Below, piece by piece: positions 33,232 through 42,407 of a stretch of 64,000 nucleotides of DNA. How positions within the stretch are numbered: the stretch's first letter is position 1; each line of letters starts with the position of its first letter. A program made the position numbers and the translations under genes. Below the pieces are notes generated by a model, which saw only the letters and a list, made by a program, of their open reading frames with translations, was not told the DNA's origin and did no database searches. This stretch comes from Geobacter sp. SVR (GTDB lineage Bacteria; Desulfobacterota; Desulfuromonadia; Geobacterales; Pseudopelobacteraceae): contig NZ_AP024469.1 in NCBI RefSeq assembly GCF_016865365.1, positions 3,998,501-4,062,500 on the forward strand, read 5' to 3'.

Positions 33232-34464
33232 TCATGCATTTTGCTCGGATGCCGCATGCTCCACGTTCGCCAGTCGGCAGGTAGCAGTTTCACCCTCCTG
33301 CTCCCTGAGCAGCACGATGCAAAGCACCAGGGCAACGACCAATCCCGTGCCGTAGATCGCAAAAACCGAATCCATGCCGTACCCGGCAATCAACCGCCCG
33401 CCGATGGCGGTACCGATGCCGCCGCTCCCCATGAAGCAGAAGGCTACCAGCGACATCGCGGTCCCCCTTGCCTTTTCGGCAAAGCCGGTCGCCCTGGTCA
33501 CCAGGGTGGAATGGGTAAAGATGAAGCCCAGCCCCAGGAAGGCGATGCCGATCATGAAGAGCGCGATGTTTGTCCCTTGTAGGTAGATAATCAAATCCCC
33601 CATGGCAGCGAACAGCAAACCACTCCTGAGCACCTTCAAGGAGCCAATGGCGTTGGCGAGCTTACCGCACACCCGGCCACCGAGCACCGACATGATACCG
33701 AAGCCTGTCATAACCAGGCCGATCTGCAGCGGGTTATAGTGATGGACGGTGGAGAGATATGAGCCGCCGTAAGAGAAACTGCCGATAATGAAGGTTCCCT
33801 CCAGCACTATGGCCATGTAGGTGAAGAGACACTCCGGGTTCGAGAGCAGCTTAAGATATGGCGCGATGATCGTGCTGTCGGGATTTTTCCGGGAGGGAAT
33901 CCGCCGATAATTCTTGATCAGCATCGCGGTCGGCACTAACGACACTACGGCGTACACCAGGAACACCCCGCGCCAGTTGAAGAAATAGGAGATAATGCCC
34001 CCCATCGCCATGCTGAGCCCCTGCCCCAGGAAGGAGATGCCGATGAACGTGCCCAAGGCCTGTTGCCGCTCCTGCATCGGGAAGGAATCACCGATCAGCG
34101 CGAACGAGATCGGCATCACCGAGGCGGCAAAGACGCCGGTCAGCGCCCGGAACATCCCCACGCTGGCGAGTCCGGTACCGAAGGCACACAGGCCGGTCGC
34201 CACGGTGAACATGATCATGGAGAAGGTAATCACCTGTTTTTTGCCGTACCGGTCGGCAAGTGGCCCGAATATGATCTGGAAAATCCCGAATGGGATCATA
34301 TAGGCCGTGATCAGAAGCCCGGCGGTCGGGATGCTGATATGCAGGCTCGCGGCAATGGACGGCAAGATGGGCGATACCACCCAGTTGTCCGCCACGACCA
34401 TAAACCCGGCGAGGCCGAGAAGAAGAATGAGAGTGCTTCTGCCGACGTGTTGCTGTTCCACCAT
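33232..34464 (-). CDS. MFS drug-type efflux transporter
   Basis: About 410 aa with 12 hydrophobic segments. The family loop between segments 2 and 3 reads GPLADRYGKKQ. Segment 5 has GQGLSMAMGGIISYFFNWRGVF, the GP-rich motif C region that marks proton-driven drug antiporters. I start it at the ATG at 34464, because GGAGG lies five bases upstream; the frame is open 18 codons further. It is divergent from an HxlR-type regulator with operator-like half-sites between them, so it is likely a regulated efflux pump. Substrate unknown. Confidence 0.86.
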   Translation of the reverse strand: MVEQQHVGRSTLILLLGLAGFMVVADNWVVSPILPSIAASLHISIPTAGLLITAYMIPFGIFQIIFGPLADRYGKKQVITFSMIMFTVATGLCAFGTGLASVGMFRALTGVFAASVMPISFALIGDSFPMQERQQALGTFIGISFLGQGLSMAMGGIISYFFNWRGVFLVYAVVSLVPTAMLIKNYRRIPSRKNPDSTIIAPYLKLLSNPECLFTYMAIVLEGTFIIGSFSYGGSYLSTVHHYNPLQIGLVMTGFGIMSVLGGRVCGKLANAIGSLKVLRSGLLFAAMGDLIIYLQGTNIALFMIGIAFLGLGFIFTHSTLVTRATGFAEKARGTAMSLVAFCFMGSGGIGTAIGGRLIAGYGMDSVFAIYGTGLVVALVLCIVLLREQEGETATCRLANVEHAASEQNA

Positions 34465-34538
34465 ACATACCTCCGTGCGAAAATGGGACTTGCCAAATCC
34501 CTTACCTTGAGGAGACAATACAGCCGGCTACGGAAGTT

Positions 34539-34580
34539 TTGCAAGTAAGCACTATAAAGTTATATACTTACCAGAAAGTA
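34539..34580. promoter_or_regulatory. HxlR promoter with overlapping operator half-sites
   Basis: TTGCAA (34539-34544) and TATACT (34563-34568) form a promoter with an 18-base spacer for hxlR. Three copies of the half-site AAGTA occur on it: 34543-34547 (plus), 34565-34569 (minus) and 34576-34580 (plus). The last two make TACTT-N6-AAGTA. HxlR-family proteins bind inverted half-sites of this kind. Confidence 0.55.
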
Positions 34581-34604
34581 ACTATTGGTTAAAAACAGGG
34601 AGTT

Positions 34605-34928
34605 ATGATGATCTGTCCGATCGAGGTAACCGTAAACCTGCTGGGTGACAAATGGAAGGTGCTGATCATGAGGAATCTGCTGTTGAGAGGCACTCAGCGC
34701 TTCGGGGAACTCAGCAGGGGGATCAACGGCGTGAGCCAGAAGATGCTGACGCAGCAGCTTCGCCAACTGGAAAAGGACGATCTCGTCACCCGGAAGGTTT
34801 ACCCGGAAGTTCCGCCGCGCGTCGAGTACTCGCTCACTGATTTCGGTCGAAGCCTGAAGCCGATCTTTGAAGCCATGAACAGTTGGGGCACAAACTACCT
34901 CGGGTTGAAGGGGGAATACCCCCTATAA
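34605..34928 (+). CDS. HxlR-family winged-helix regulator
   Basis: A 107-aa regulator. The N-terminal Cys5 in MICPIEVTVNLLGDKWKVLIM, the FGELSRGINGVSQKMLTQQLRQLE recognition region and VPPRVEYSLTDFG are classic for HxlR, whose N-terminal cysteine senses electrophiles or oxidants in studied members. GGGAG precedes two adjacent ATG codons (34605, 34608). It probably controls the divergent MFS transporter and itself. Confidence 0.9.
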   Translation: MMICPIEVTVNLLGDKWKVLIMRNLLLRGTQRFGELSRGINGVSQKMLTQQLRQLEKDDLVTRKVYPEVPPRVEYSLTDFGRSLKPIFEAMNSWGTNYLGLKGEYPL

Positions 34929-34978
34929 ATCCGACCCAGCTGCAGTTCCTGAGTCAGATCTCTCCGGGTGCTCCAACT

Positions 34979-35026
34979 AAACAAACAGGCAGCTACAGTA
35001 CTCACTGTAACTGCCTGTTTGTTTTT
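34979..35026 (+). terminator. Strong intrinsic terminator after hxlR
   Basis: AAACAAACAGGCAG (34979-34992) pairs with CTGCCTGTTTGTTT (35011-35024). An inner stem TACAGT/ACTGTA and loop ACTC lie between, and a T-run follows. It can also serve the convergent GT39 gene. Confidence 0.92.
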
Positions 35027-35107
35027 GTACGTCGGTAGAACCCTGCAAACGGACTCGGAGATGTGAAAGCCCTGGAGGCTCTGTCCTGATCCTGACCGGA
35101 GAAAACC

Positions 35108-36715
35108 TTACAGAATCTCGTACACCGCTACACCGACGCTCGCCGGATCCTTGTACAACAGCACCAGTCGCACCCCCGGGGGGAGATTCGGGACAGGCGG
35201 AAATGGCCCGGTAGACATCACTTTATCCTGCTGGATGAGCAGTGGAACGAGAAAGGGCTCCAGTTGCGGCCGCGCGCCGAACAGGGTTCCGTCGGCAACG
35301 AGATAACGCGCTTTGCCCGCTCTGGCGGCTTCCATGATTTCCGGAAGGGATGCCTGCGGGATGTCAACGTGCTGGAACTCACCGTAAAAGGCAATACGCC
35401 CTGATTTCACCATGACTCTGGATTGAGGCGGCAGACGGTCTCTCAGCATCAAACCGATGAGCTTGTGGTCATAGCGTGCACCATCCTGGCTGAAATCGTA
35501 GGAAGTAGTGCGATCAGCCAAGAGCGCAGGGGCAATCGCGAAGACGGCCGCAGCAACAGCGATCGCGGAAGCCCAGGAGAGGCTTTTGCCCCCCCTGGAC
35601 AGAAACGGAAAGATCCTGCCGGCGGCCCTTTCCAGGGAGTCCAGTCCCCCTGCCGCGAGAATCAGCACGATCGGAATGTACGGGGAGAAGTAATGTGAAT
35701 CTATCCAGAAGAAGACAATGATGACGCTCAATGGAAGAAGCGCCGCGGCAACCAACAGCATCGTGCGCCAGTTGCGGGCATAGGCGAGGCCGGAGAAACC
35801 GAGGCCTGCCAGCAGCCACAGATAGGTGGGCAGCTCTGCCCATGCCACAGGCAGATTTTTCGCGCTGTTTTTCCAGAGGAAATCAGGGTAGCGCCTCACC
35901 ACATCGAGATAGGAGAGGCCGGCGAAACCATACTCGCGCTTCAAATCCGGACGGTTCAGATACCACCCCAGAGAATCCGCCAGGGTGACGCTCGACTTCC
36001 CGGTCAATTGCCACCCCCCATACACGCGGTGCAGCAGGAACATGTACGGCAGCGCCATCAGAACAAACCCGCCACACCCCGCCAGGATCAGAATACCATT
36101 GTCCTTTCTGCTGACGCCATCAGAACGCAGACAGAAGAACGCTGCAGACATTCCGGCGAACACGATGACCGCCTCGGGCCTGGTAAGATAAGAGGCGCCG
36201 AACAGGAGACCACCACCAAAGGCCAGAATTCTGGATTTCTCGGCAAACCCCTTCCAGTAGAGTAGAAGTGCTGTCACTAGCAAGGTGATGTACGTGGCTT
36301 GGCTGAGCACGATCCCGCTTATGGCGATGAGCGGCGGAGAAAGGGCAGCCAGAAGGGCGCCCACATAGCCGACCTTTTTGGAGAAAAGCTCCTTTCCCAA
36401 CAGGTACAGGGGTATCACCAGGATGCTCCCCATGACGGCTGATGCTACTTTGCCGGCCATTTCGTCAGAGGGAGTCACATATTTGAACAGGCCGATCAGA
36501 ATCGGGTACAACGGGGGAAAATGGGTGGCAGAGGTAAAATCAAAGGTACGAAAGATTTCTCGCGCTATGGTGACATACGATATTCCATCGGCAGCGATGA
36601 CTTTGTCCTGCCAAAAAAGAATTATCCTCACCGTGACAGCAATACCCAACACTGCTGCCAGCGGCAGGAACCGAGAGAGCGACCTCGGCGGCACTGCTGA
36701 AGTTGTGGGTTCCAC
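35108..36715 (-). CDS. Membrane glycosyltransferase, GT39/ArnT-like
   Basis: About 535 aa with roughly 11 membrane segments. It belongs to the PMT/ArnT superfamily, which transfers sugars from a polyprenyl-phosphate donor on the outer face of the inner membrane. The acidic residue in the first periplasmic loop is seen in ADGISYVTIAREI, followed by THFPPLYPILIGL. I start it at the GTG at 36715, preceded by AGGAGGCTTC; an upstream in-frame ATG would overlap the GT2 gene by 58 bases without a ribosome-binding site. The GT2 gene just upstream probably makes its lipid-linked sugar donor. Confidence 0.82.
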   Translation of the reverse strand: MEPTTSAVPPRSLSRFLPLAAVLGIAVTVRIILFWQDKVIAADGISYVTIAREIFRTFDFTSATHFPPLYPILIGLFKYVTPSDEMAGKVASAVMGSILVIPLYLLGKELFSKKVGYVGALLAALSPPLIAISGIVLSQATYITLLVTALLLYWKGFAEKSRILAFGGGLLFGASYLTRPEAVIVFAGMSAAFFCLRSDGVSRKDNGILILAGCGGFVLMALPYMFLLHRVYGGWQLTGKSSVTLADSLGWYLNRPDLKREYGFAGLSYLDVVRRYPDFLWKNSAKNLPVAWAELPTYLWLLAGLGFSGLAYARNWRTMLLVAAALLPLSVIIVFFWIDSHYFSPYIPIVLILAAGGLDSLERAAGRIFPFLSRGGKSLSWASAIAVAAAVFAIAPALLADRTTSYDFSQDGARYDHKLIGLMLRDRLPPQSRVMVKSGRIAFYGEFQHVDIPQASLPEIMEAARAGKARYLVADGTLFGARPQLEPFLVPLLIQQDKVMSTGPFPPVPNLPPGVRLVLLYKDPASVGVAVYEIL

Positions 36716-36735
36716 GAAGCCTCCTATGCGGGAGA

Positions 36736-37419
36736 TCAGTTGAAGAGGTTGTACTTGAGGATGCATTTGATGGCTGAGATCCCATCCCTCCATCCTATTT
36801 TCTTTCCTTCCGCGTAGGTCCTGCCGTAATAGGAGATCCCCACTTCATAGACCCGGCAGTTGAGTTTCGCAATTTTTGCGGTGATCTCCGGCTCGAATCC
36901 GAAACGGTCTTCCCGGATTTCTATGGATTGGATGATTTCGCGACGGAAGGCCTTGTAACAGGTTTCCATATCGGTGAGGTTGAGATTGGTCATCATGTTG
37001 GAGAGCAAGGTAAGAAAGCCGTTGCCGATCCGATGCCAGAAATAGAGAACCCGGTGGGCCTCGCCCCCCATGAAGCGCGAGCCGTACACTACGTCGGCCT
37101 TGCCGGCAATGATGGGCTCGATCATTCGGGGATATTCCTTCGGATCATACTCCAGATCCGCATCCTGCACGATCACCACGTCGCCCGTGGCGTACAGAAA
37201 ACCACTTCTCAGCGCAGCGCCCTTGCCCATGTTCCTGTCGTGGAACACCACTCGCGTGGAGCGGTCGGTGAATCCCGCGAGAATCTCTCGCGTACCGTCG
37301 GTCGAGAAATCATCAACCAGTATGATTTCCTTGTCGAGATCCACCGCCTTGACACTCTGATAGAGTTCCTCGATGGTCTCCCTCTCGTTGTATACCGGGA
37401 TTACTACCGTCAATTTCAC
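36736..37419 (-). CDS. GT2 polyprenyl-phosphate glycosyltransferase (DPM1-like)
   Basis: About 227 aa, predicted to load mannose or a similar sugar onto undecaprenyl phosphate. The GT-A fold shows VVIPVYNERETI, the DDFSTDGT segment, NMGKGAALRSG, VIVQDADLEYDP with the DXD-type metal site, and DMETCYKAFRRE. There are no C-terminal membrane segments, as in human DPM1. I start it at the GTG at 37419 with GGAGAAG upstream. It is 20 bases before the GT39 gene and driven by a good promoter, so the pair forms a donor-synthesis and transfer unit. Confidence 0.88.
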   Translation of the reverse strand: MKLTVVIPVYNERETIEELYQSVKAVDLDKEIILVDDFSTDGTREILAGFTDRSTRVVFHDRNMGKGAALRSGFLYATGDVVIVQDADLEYDPKEYPRMIEPIIAGKADVVYGSRFMGGEAHRVLYFWHRIGNGFLTLLSNMMTNLNLTDMETCYKAFRREIIQSIEIREDRFGFEPEITAKIAKLNCRVYEVGISYYGRTYAEGKKIGWRDGISAIKCILKYNLFN

Positions 37420-37497
37420 GCATTCTTCTCCATATAGATGACAATCATCTTGGAAGACCGGCCGAATACCAGTCATCTCCCAAGATTAACGCCGTGC

Positions 37498-37526
37498 ATT
37501 ATCATTGGATCACCCGGTATTGTCAA
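37498..37526 (-). promoter_or_regulatory. Sigma-70 promoter for the GT2-GT39 pair
   Basis: On the minus strand a perfect TTGACA (37526-37521) and GATAAT (37503-37498) are 17 bases apart. The GTG start lies 79 bases downstream. Confidence 0.75.
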
Positions 37527-37865
37527 CAAATGGAAGCTTGCCGGTATTTTCGACAGGCGCCCTGATTCCTGGTTTGACTGGTCCGGCACAACCTGGAGCT
37601 TTTACTCCTATTGCCGGCCCTGAACGTGATAACGCCCGGAATCGTCGTGTCCCGACCACCATATCTGTCAGGCCCCCTGGCCCGGTTGCCCTTCATCGGT
37701 TTTATGCTAACGTAATATTCATGCCCTGGGGCAAGAACAGAGCGGCATCTTGCCTGAGAAGGCGTACCTGGAAGATATCGCGCCCCATCACGGCGGATCG
37801 GCCGGGTAAGATGCTCCGCCTGCGCCTGCCTGCATCTCGCGCCATTTTCTCGCCACGAGGCGTCG
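37527..37865. other. Intergenic region before the NdvB derivative
   Basis: These 339 bases separate divergent genes. I see no gene, RNA or strong promoter for the rightward gene; TAACGTAATAT near 37709-37719 is the most AT-rich part. A weak GAGG precedes the ATG at 37866. Confidence 0.35.
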
Positions 37866-40343
37866 ATGGAACTGAGAGACCGGATCACCAGCTTCCTTCA
37901 GCTGTCGAACATCTTAGTCGATCCCTTTACCCTCCTCGAGGAACCGATCCGCTACGAAGTTTTCAGCGCAGACCGCCTGGAGCGGCATGCGCGCGAACTT
38001 GCCGCAAGACAGCATGTCGCGGTCCCGTCCCGCAAAAGGTGCCGGATACTGTCGCGCCTGCACGAGAATGAACGGGTGCTGCTGGCGTCGTACCATGCGA
38101 TGTCGGCCTCGGTCGGGGCTGGACGCCCCCTTACCCCGGCCGCTGAATGGCTGTTCGACAACTTTGAGGTGGTTGCCCGGTATCTGCGGCATCTGCGTGA
38201 TCATCCACCTTCAGGCTGCTACCGGACGCTCCCGATTCTCTCGGAAGGCGCTTTCAAAGCATTCCCGCGGATCTATCAGCTGATGTGGACGTATGTCGCC
38301 CACACCGACAGCAGGTACGAGCCGGAGACGCTGAGCCGCTTCATCGACGCCTATCGAAATGTACGGCAGCTTGACAGCGGCGAGCTGCAGGCGACGCCCA
38401 TCAGCCTGCTGATCGTGCTGATCGAGAACCTCCGGCGCAGCGCGGTACGGATCGTCAGGGCGCAACTCCTGCGGGCCGATGCCGATCGTCTGGCCGATCA
38501 CCTGCAGAATGCCGGTCCGGAAAAACTGCGGGGAATTGTCGACAGTCCGCCGCAGGTGGCGTTCATGGTACGGCTCATCCAGCGCCTGCGTGCCCAGGGG
38601 GGCGATCAGGCCGATGCCGTCGAATGGCTCCGGCAGCACCTGGCGACCCACGGCACCTCTCCGTACGAACTGGTACAGATGGAGCATGGCCTGCAGTCGC
38701 TGGCCCATACGACGATGCTTAACATCATAGCCAGCATCAGCCTGATCTCGGCACTGAATCCGTGGCTCTGCCCGCCGGTTGCGCAGAGGAATATCCGGGA
38801 AGGCAAGACCGGCAAGATCCGGCAGGAGGAGCAGCCGGCATTGCTGCGCTTTCATGCCATCAATCATGGATATCCCGCCGCTCACCTGCTTTCCAATGGG
38901 CGCTACGCCGTAACCATCACTGCCGATGGCTCAGGCAGCAGCCGCTGGCGTCAGTTTGCCGTCACCCGCGGTCACGGGAATGCCTCCGGAGAACGGTGTG
39001 GCAGTTATATCTTCCTGCGAGACAGGAGGAGCGGGGCACCATGGTCGGCCACCCCCTGTCCGGCCGGAACCGATGCAGGGTACCAAGACTCGATTTTTAC
39101 CGAGGAGGGAGTCCGCATTGCCCAGAAGGGGCATGCCATTTCCACGGTTCTGGAGGTCGTCCTGTCGCCGGTGGATGATGTCGAGCTCCGCCGTATTTGC
39201 CTTTCGAATCACGGTTCCACCATGCGGGACATAGAAATCACCTCCTACTCCGAACTGGCACTGGTGCCACTGAATGCGGCGGACAGCCCAAATGCCCCGA
39301 TCCGGGCCGAATATCGTCCCGAAATCAGGGGACTGGTGGCCGGCCGTCGGCCGCGCTCGGCCGGAGACTCTCCGGTATGGGCCGCCCATGTGGTCGCGGG
39401 CCAGGGGATCGCTGCCGGCGATATCGAGTATGAAACCGACCGCACTCGCTTCCCCGGCCGGAGGCAAGGAATCCGGCACCTTGCATCGGTCATGGAGGGG
39501 AGCCCCTTGTCCAACGAGGATGGGCTCGTGCTCGAGCCGGTCTTCTGCCTGAGGGTCAGGGTCCGGGTGGCTCCCGGTGCGGACGTTACCATCACCTTTT
39601 CCACCATGGCAGGTGCTTCGCGCAACGAGGTGGTCATGCTGGCAGGCAAATATGCCGATCCGGCCGCATTCGAACACACCTCCGCCATTGCCCGGACCTA
39701 TGCCAGGGTCATGCTTGACCATCTCGGCATGGAGTCGGGCGAAGCCGCCCTGGCACGCCATCTGGCCAACCGCCTCGTGTACGCTTCCAAGCGCCCGGTA
39801 TCGGGGGATCCTGGCTTCGGCGACCTGCAGGGGGACACGCTCCTGAGACATGGCATATCCGAAGATAACCCGATCATACTGATGCGGATCGGAGAGCCCG
39901 GTCACCAGGACATGCTCAGGCAACTGCTTCGCGCCCACGCTTACTGGCGCATGAAGCTGCTGGATGTTGACCTGGTCATCCTCAATGAAACCGTAACATT
40001 CCAGGCCCGGGCTCTGCAGAACTCTCTTGAAAGAGCGGTGGCGGCCCATCTCGCATTGGGAAGCACCTTGCCCCAAGGTGGAGGCAGGATCCTGGTGTTG
40101 CAGGCCGACCTGCTTTCGGCAGCCGAGATCAACCAATTGCAGCATGCAGCGGGTGTCGTACTGAATGCGTTCGATGGAAGTCTGGCTGATCAGATCACGA
40201 GAATCCGGCGCCGTGAACTGTGCATATCTTCACGATACGCCTCATCCGGGACAGCATCCTTACCCCGGGAGAGTGTCGGGATCATCAGGAAGAAGACGGT
40301 GAAACACGCGGCCGACATCCTCATGGCTCATCATTCACCATGA
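37866..40343 (+). CDS. NdvB-like deletion derivative: N-region joined to GH94 beta-sandwich, no catalytic domains
   Basis: This intact 825-codon gene looks like cyclic beta-glucan synthase NdvB with large parts missing. Residues 1-310 match its N-terminal cytoplasmic region (HENERVLLASYHAMSA, GCYRTLP, SRYEPETLSRFIDAY, SPYELVQMEHGLQS). From about 332 the sequence is the GH94 super-sandwich domain (NHGYPAAHLLSNGRYAV) and the linker (NPIILMRIGEPGHQDMLRQ, DVDLVILNE). The membrane segments and GT84 domain expected between them, about 1,000 residues, are gone. The sequence stops before the GH94 catalytic barrel; normal NdvB is near 2,800 aa. The last 35 residues are Arg/Ser-rich and unlike the family. 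It cannot make glucan alone. It may be a recent pseudogene or a reused carbohydrate-binding protein. Confidence 0.7.
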   Translation: MELRDRITSFLQLSNILVDPFTLLEEPIRYEVFSADRLERHARELAARQHVAVPSRKRCRILSRLHENERVLLASYHAMSASVGAGRPLTPAAEWLFDNFEVVARYLRHLRDHPPSGCYRTLPILSEGAFKAFPRIYQLMWTYVAHTDSRYEPETLSRFIDAYRNVRQLDSGELQATPISLLIVLIENLRRSAVRIVRAQLLRADADRLADHLQNAGPEKLRGIVDSPPQVAFMVRLIQRLRAQGGDQADAVEWLRQHLATHGTSPYELVQMEHGLQSLAHTTMLNIIASISLISALNPWLCPPVAQRNIREGKTGKIRQEEQPALLRFHAINHGYPAAHLLSNGRYAVTITADGSGSSRWRQFAVTRGHGNASGERCGSYIFLRDRRSGAPWSATPCPAGTDAGYQDSIFTEEGVRIAQKGHAISTVLEVVLSPVDDVELRRICLSNHGSTMRDIEITSYSELALVPLNAADSPNAPIRAEYRPEIRGLVAGRRPRSAGDSPVWAAHVVAGQGIAAGDIEYETDRTRFPGRRQGIRHLASVMEGSPLSNEDGLVLEPVFCLRVRVRVAPGADVTITFSTMAGASRNEVVMLAGKYADPAAFEHTSAIARTYARVMLDHLGMESGEAALARHLANRLVYASKRPVSGDPGFGDLQGDTLLRHGISEDNPIILMRIGEPGHQDMLRQLLRAHAYWRMKLLDVDLVILNETVTFQARALQNSLERAVAAHLALGSTLPQGGGRILVLQADLLSAAEINQLQHAAGVVLNAFDGSLADQITRIRRRELCISSRYASSGTASLPRESVGIIRKKTVKHAADILMAHHSP

Positions 40344-40402
40344 GACCGGGGCTGACACGAAAAACTTTCACCGTACCTTTATGTGAAAAAGGGTCGGCAA
40401 CC

Positions 40403-42406
40403 ATGGCCAAGGCGAAGAGGGATGTTCAAGGTGCGTGCACGCCGCCCATCGGCAGCGATCGGGAAATCCTGGAGCAACGGCTGCGGGAGAGCGAGGAGCG
40501 TTATCATGCCTTGGTGGATATGGCGCCGGAACCGGTCATCGTCCAACGCGACGGCAATTTTCTCTACACCAATTGCCTGGCACTGGGGATCTATGGCGCC
40601 GCCGAATTCGACCAGCTCCGCAACCGGGACTTCTTTGACCTGACCCATCCCGAAGACCGGGAGATCATACGGACCCTCTTCGGCCAGATGCTGCGTGGCG
40701 GGACTGTAACTTCGCAGGAATTCAGGTGGTTGAGACTGGATGGGCAGACCGTCTTTGTCGAAGTATCCGGCATCGCGGTCGATTATCAGGGCGCTCCCGC
40801 TATCCAGATGATTGCCCGTAATGTTTCGGAACGCAAGGAAGCCGAGCGTGAACGCGAAATGCTGCACCGGCAGTTGGAGGAGGAACGGCTGCGATTTGAA
40901 GGCGTCCTGAGGCAGATGCCGGTCGGCGTAATCATGATCGGAGCGGCTTCAGGCCGCCTGTTGTACCAGAATGAGGCTTCGACCCAGATTTTCCGGAGGC
41001 GGTTCGCTCCGAACGAGATGGTAGCTGCCTGCACCAACTGGAAGATACTGCTGCCGGACGGCTCGCAGATGGTCCCTGAGAAATGCCCCTTTGCCAGAGC
41101 GCTGACCAAGGGTGAAATTCTGATGGGAGAGAAGTACGCTGTCGAACGGGGCGACGGCAGCACCGGTTTTGTGAGCGTCAATGCCGCTCCGATCTACGAT
41201 GCCTCAGGTCAGCTTGCCGCCGGCGTTGTCGCCTTCTCCGACATCACCGAGCGGCAGCTGGCCGAGGAAGCACTCAGGGACAGCACTGCCAGCTTGAAGC
41301 TGGCTGTCCTTTCCACCGGACTGGGCACCTTTGAATTCTACCCGTTGACCGGCAAACTGGATTGGTCTGACGCGGCCAAACGTCATTATGGCCTTTCGCC
41401 GCAGGTACCGGGTGACTATCAGCTGTTCCTGTCAGGGTTGCATCCGGACGATCGCGAGCGGGTCGAACAGACGCTCTACCGGGCGTTTCAGCCGGAAAGC
41501 GGAGGGGAGTTCAGCACCGAGTACCGCACGATCGGCATCGAGGATGGCAAGGAGCGCTGGCTTGCCGCACGAGGACAAGCCTTTTTTGATGAAAAGGGAA
41601 GGGCTGTACGGCTGATTGGCGTCTGCCTCGATATCACCGAAAGCCTGAAAGCGGAGCAGTCTCTCAAGGAAGAGGCCACCATGCGACTGGTGGCCGTAGA
41701 GGAGTTGCGGCGGCAGGAGCAACTCCTGATCCAGCAGGCCAGGTTGGCTGCCATGGGGGAGATGATAGGCAATATCGCACACCAGTGGAGACAGCCGCTC
41801 AACACACTCGGGTTGATCCTTCAGGAATTGCCGCTGTGCTACGAACAGAACATGCTCACCAGGGAGTATCTGGACGGTAGCGTTTCCAAGGCCATGCAAC
41901 TGATCTATCATATGTCCCAAACCATTGACGGGTTCCGCAACTTCTTCAAACCCGACAAGCAGCAGAAGGTTTTCAGAATTCAGGAGGTCCTGGAAAAGAC
42001 GATTTCCATTATCGAGGCAAGCCTGACAGCCCTGAAGATCAAGATTGAGACGATTGTGGAAGAGGATGCCGTTGTCGACGGTTCTCCCAACGAATTTTCC
42101 CAGGTTATCCTCAACATCCTGATCAATGCGAGGGATGCCTTTATTGCCCGCAAAGTTGAACAACCGAGGGTAATGGCGAAGATATTCAGGACCGAGGGCA
42201 GGTCGGTTCTCACCATCAGTGACAATGCCGGAGGAATACCCGAAAACATCATCGAGAAAATCTTCGATCCTTATTTCACCACCAAGGGACCCGATAAGGG
42301 AACCGGACTGGGGCTTTTCATGTCCAAAAACATCATGTCCAACATGAACGGTTCCCTGAGCGTGCGCAACAGCGGCGATGGCGCCGAGTTCCGCCTCGAG
42401 GCGTGA
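40403..42406 (+). CDS. PAS sensor histidine kinase (HQWRQPLN type)
   Basis: About 667 aa, soluble. Three PAS domains follow one another (about 25-150, 170-290, 300-420), the first two separated by a coiled coil. The dimerisation domain carries the phosphorylated His in GNIAHQWRQPLNTLGL (about 460). The HATPase has NILINARDAF, DNAGGIP and GTGLGLFMSK. The HQWRQPLN motif is a common variant in Geobacter-type kinases. ATG at 40403 lies ten bases after AAGGG; the frame is open 61 codons upstream, over the end of the NdvB gene. The next gene starts one base after its stop and is the likely phospho-partner. Confidence 0.9.
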   Translation: MAKAKRDVQGACTPPIGSDREILEQRLRESEERYHALVDMAPEPVIVQRDGNFLYTNCLALGIYGAAEFDQLRNRDFFDLTHPEDREIIRTLFGQMLRGGTVTSQEFRWLRLDGQTVFVEVSGIAVDYQGAPAIQMIARNVSERKEAEREREMLHRQLEEERLRFEGVLRQMPVGVIMIGAASGRLLYQNEASTQIFRRRFAPNEMVAACTNWKILLPDGSQMVPEKCPFARALTKGEILMGEKYAVERGDGSTGFVSVNAAPIYDASGQLAAGVVAFSDITERQLAEEALRDSTASLKLAVLSTGLGTFEFYPLTGKLDWSDAAKRHYGLSPQVPGDYQLFLSGLHPDDRERVEQTLYRAFQPESGGEFSTEYRTIGIEDGKERWLAARGQAFFDEKGRAVRLIGVCLDITESLKAEQSLKEEATMRLVAVEELRRQEQLLIQQARLAAMGEMIGNIAHQWRQPLNTLGLILQELPLCYEQNMLTREYLDGSVSKAMQLIYHMSQTIDGFRNFFKPDKQQKVFRIQEVLEKTISIIEASLTALKIKIETIVEEDAVVDGSPNEFSQVILNILINARDAFIARKVEQPRVMAKIFRTEGRSVLTISDNAGGIPENIIEKIFDPYFTTKGPDKGTGLGLFMSKNIMSNMNGSLSVRNSGDGAEFRLEA

Positions 42407-42407
42407 T

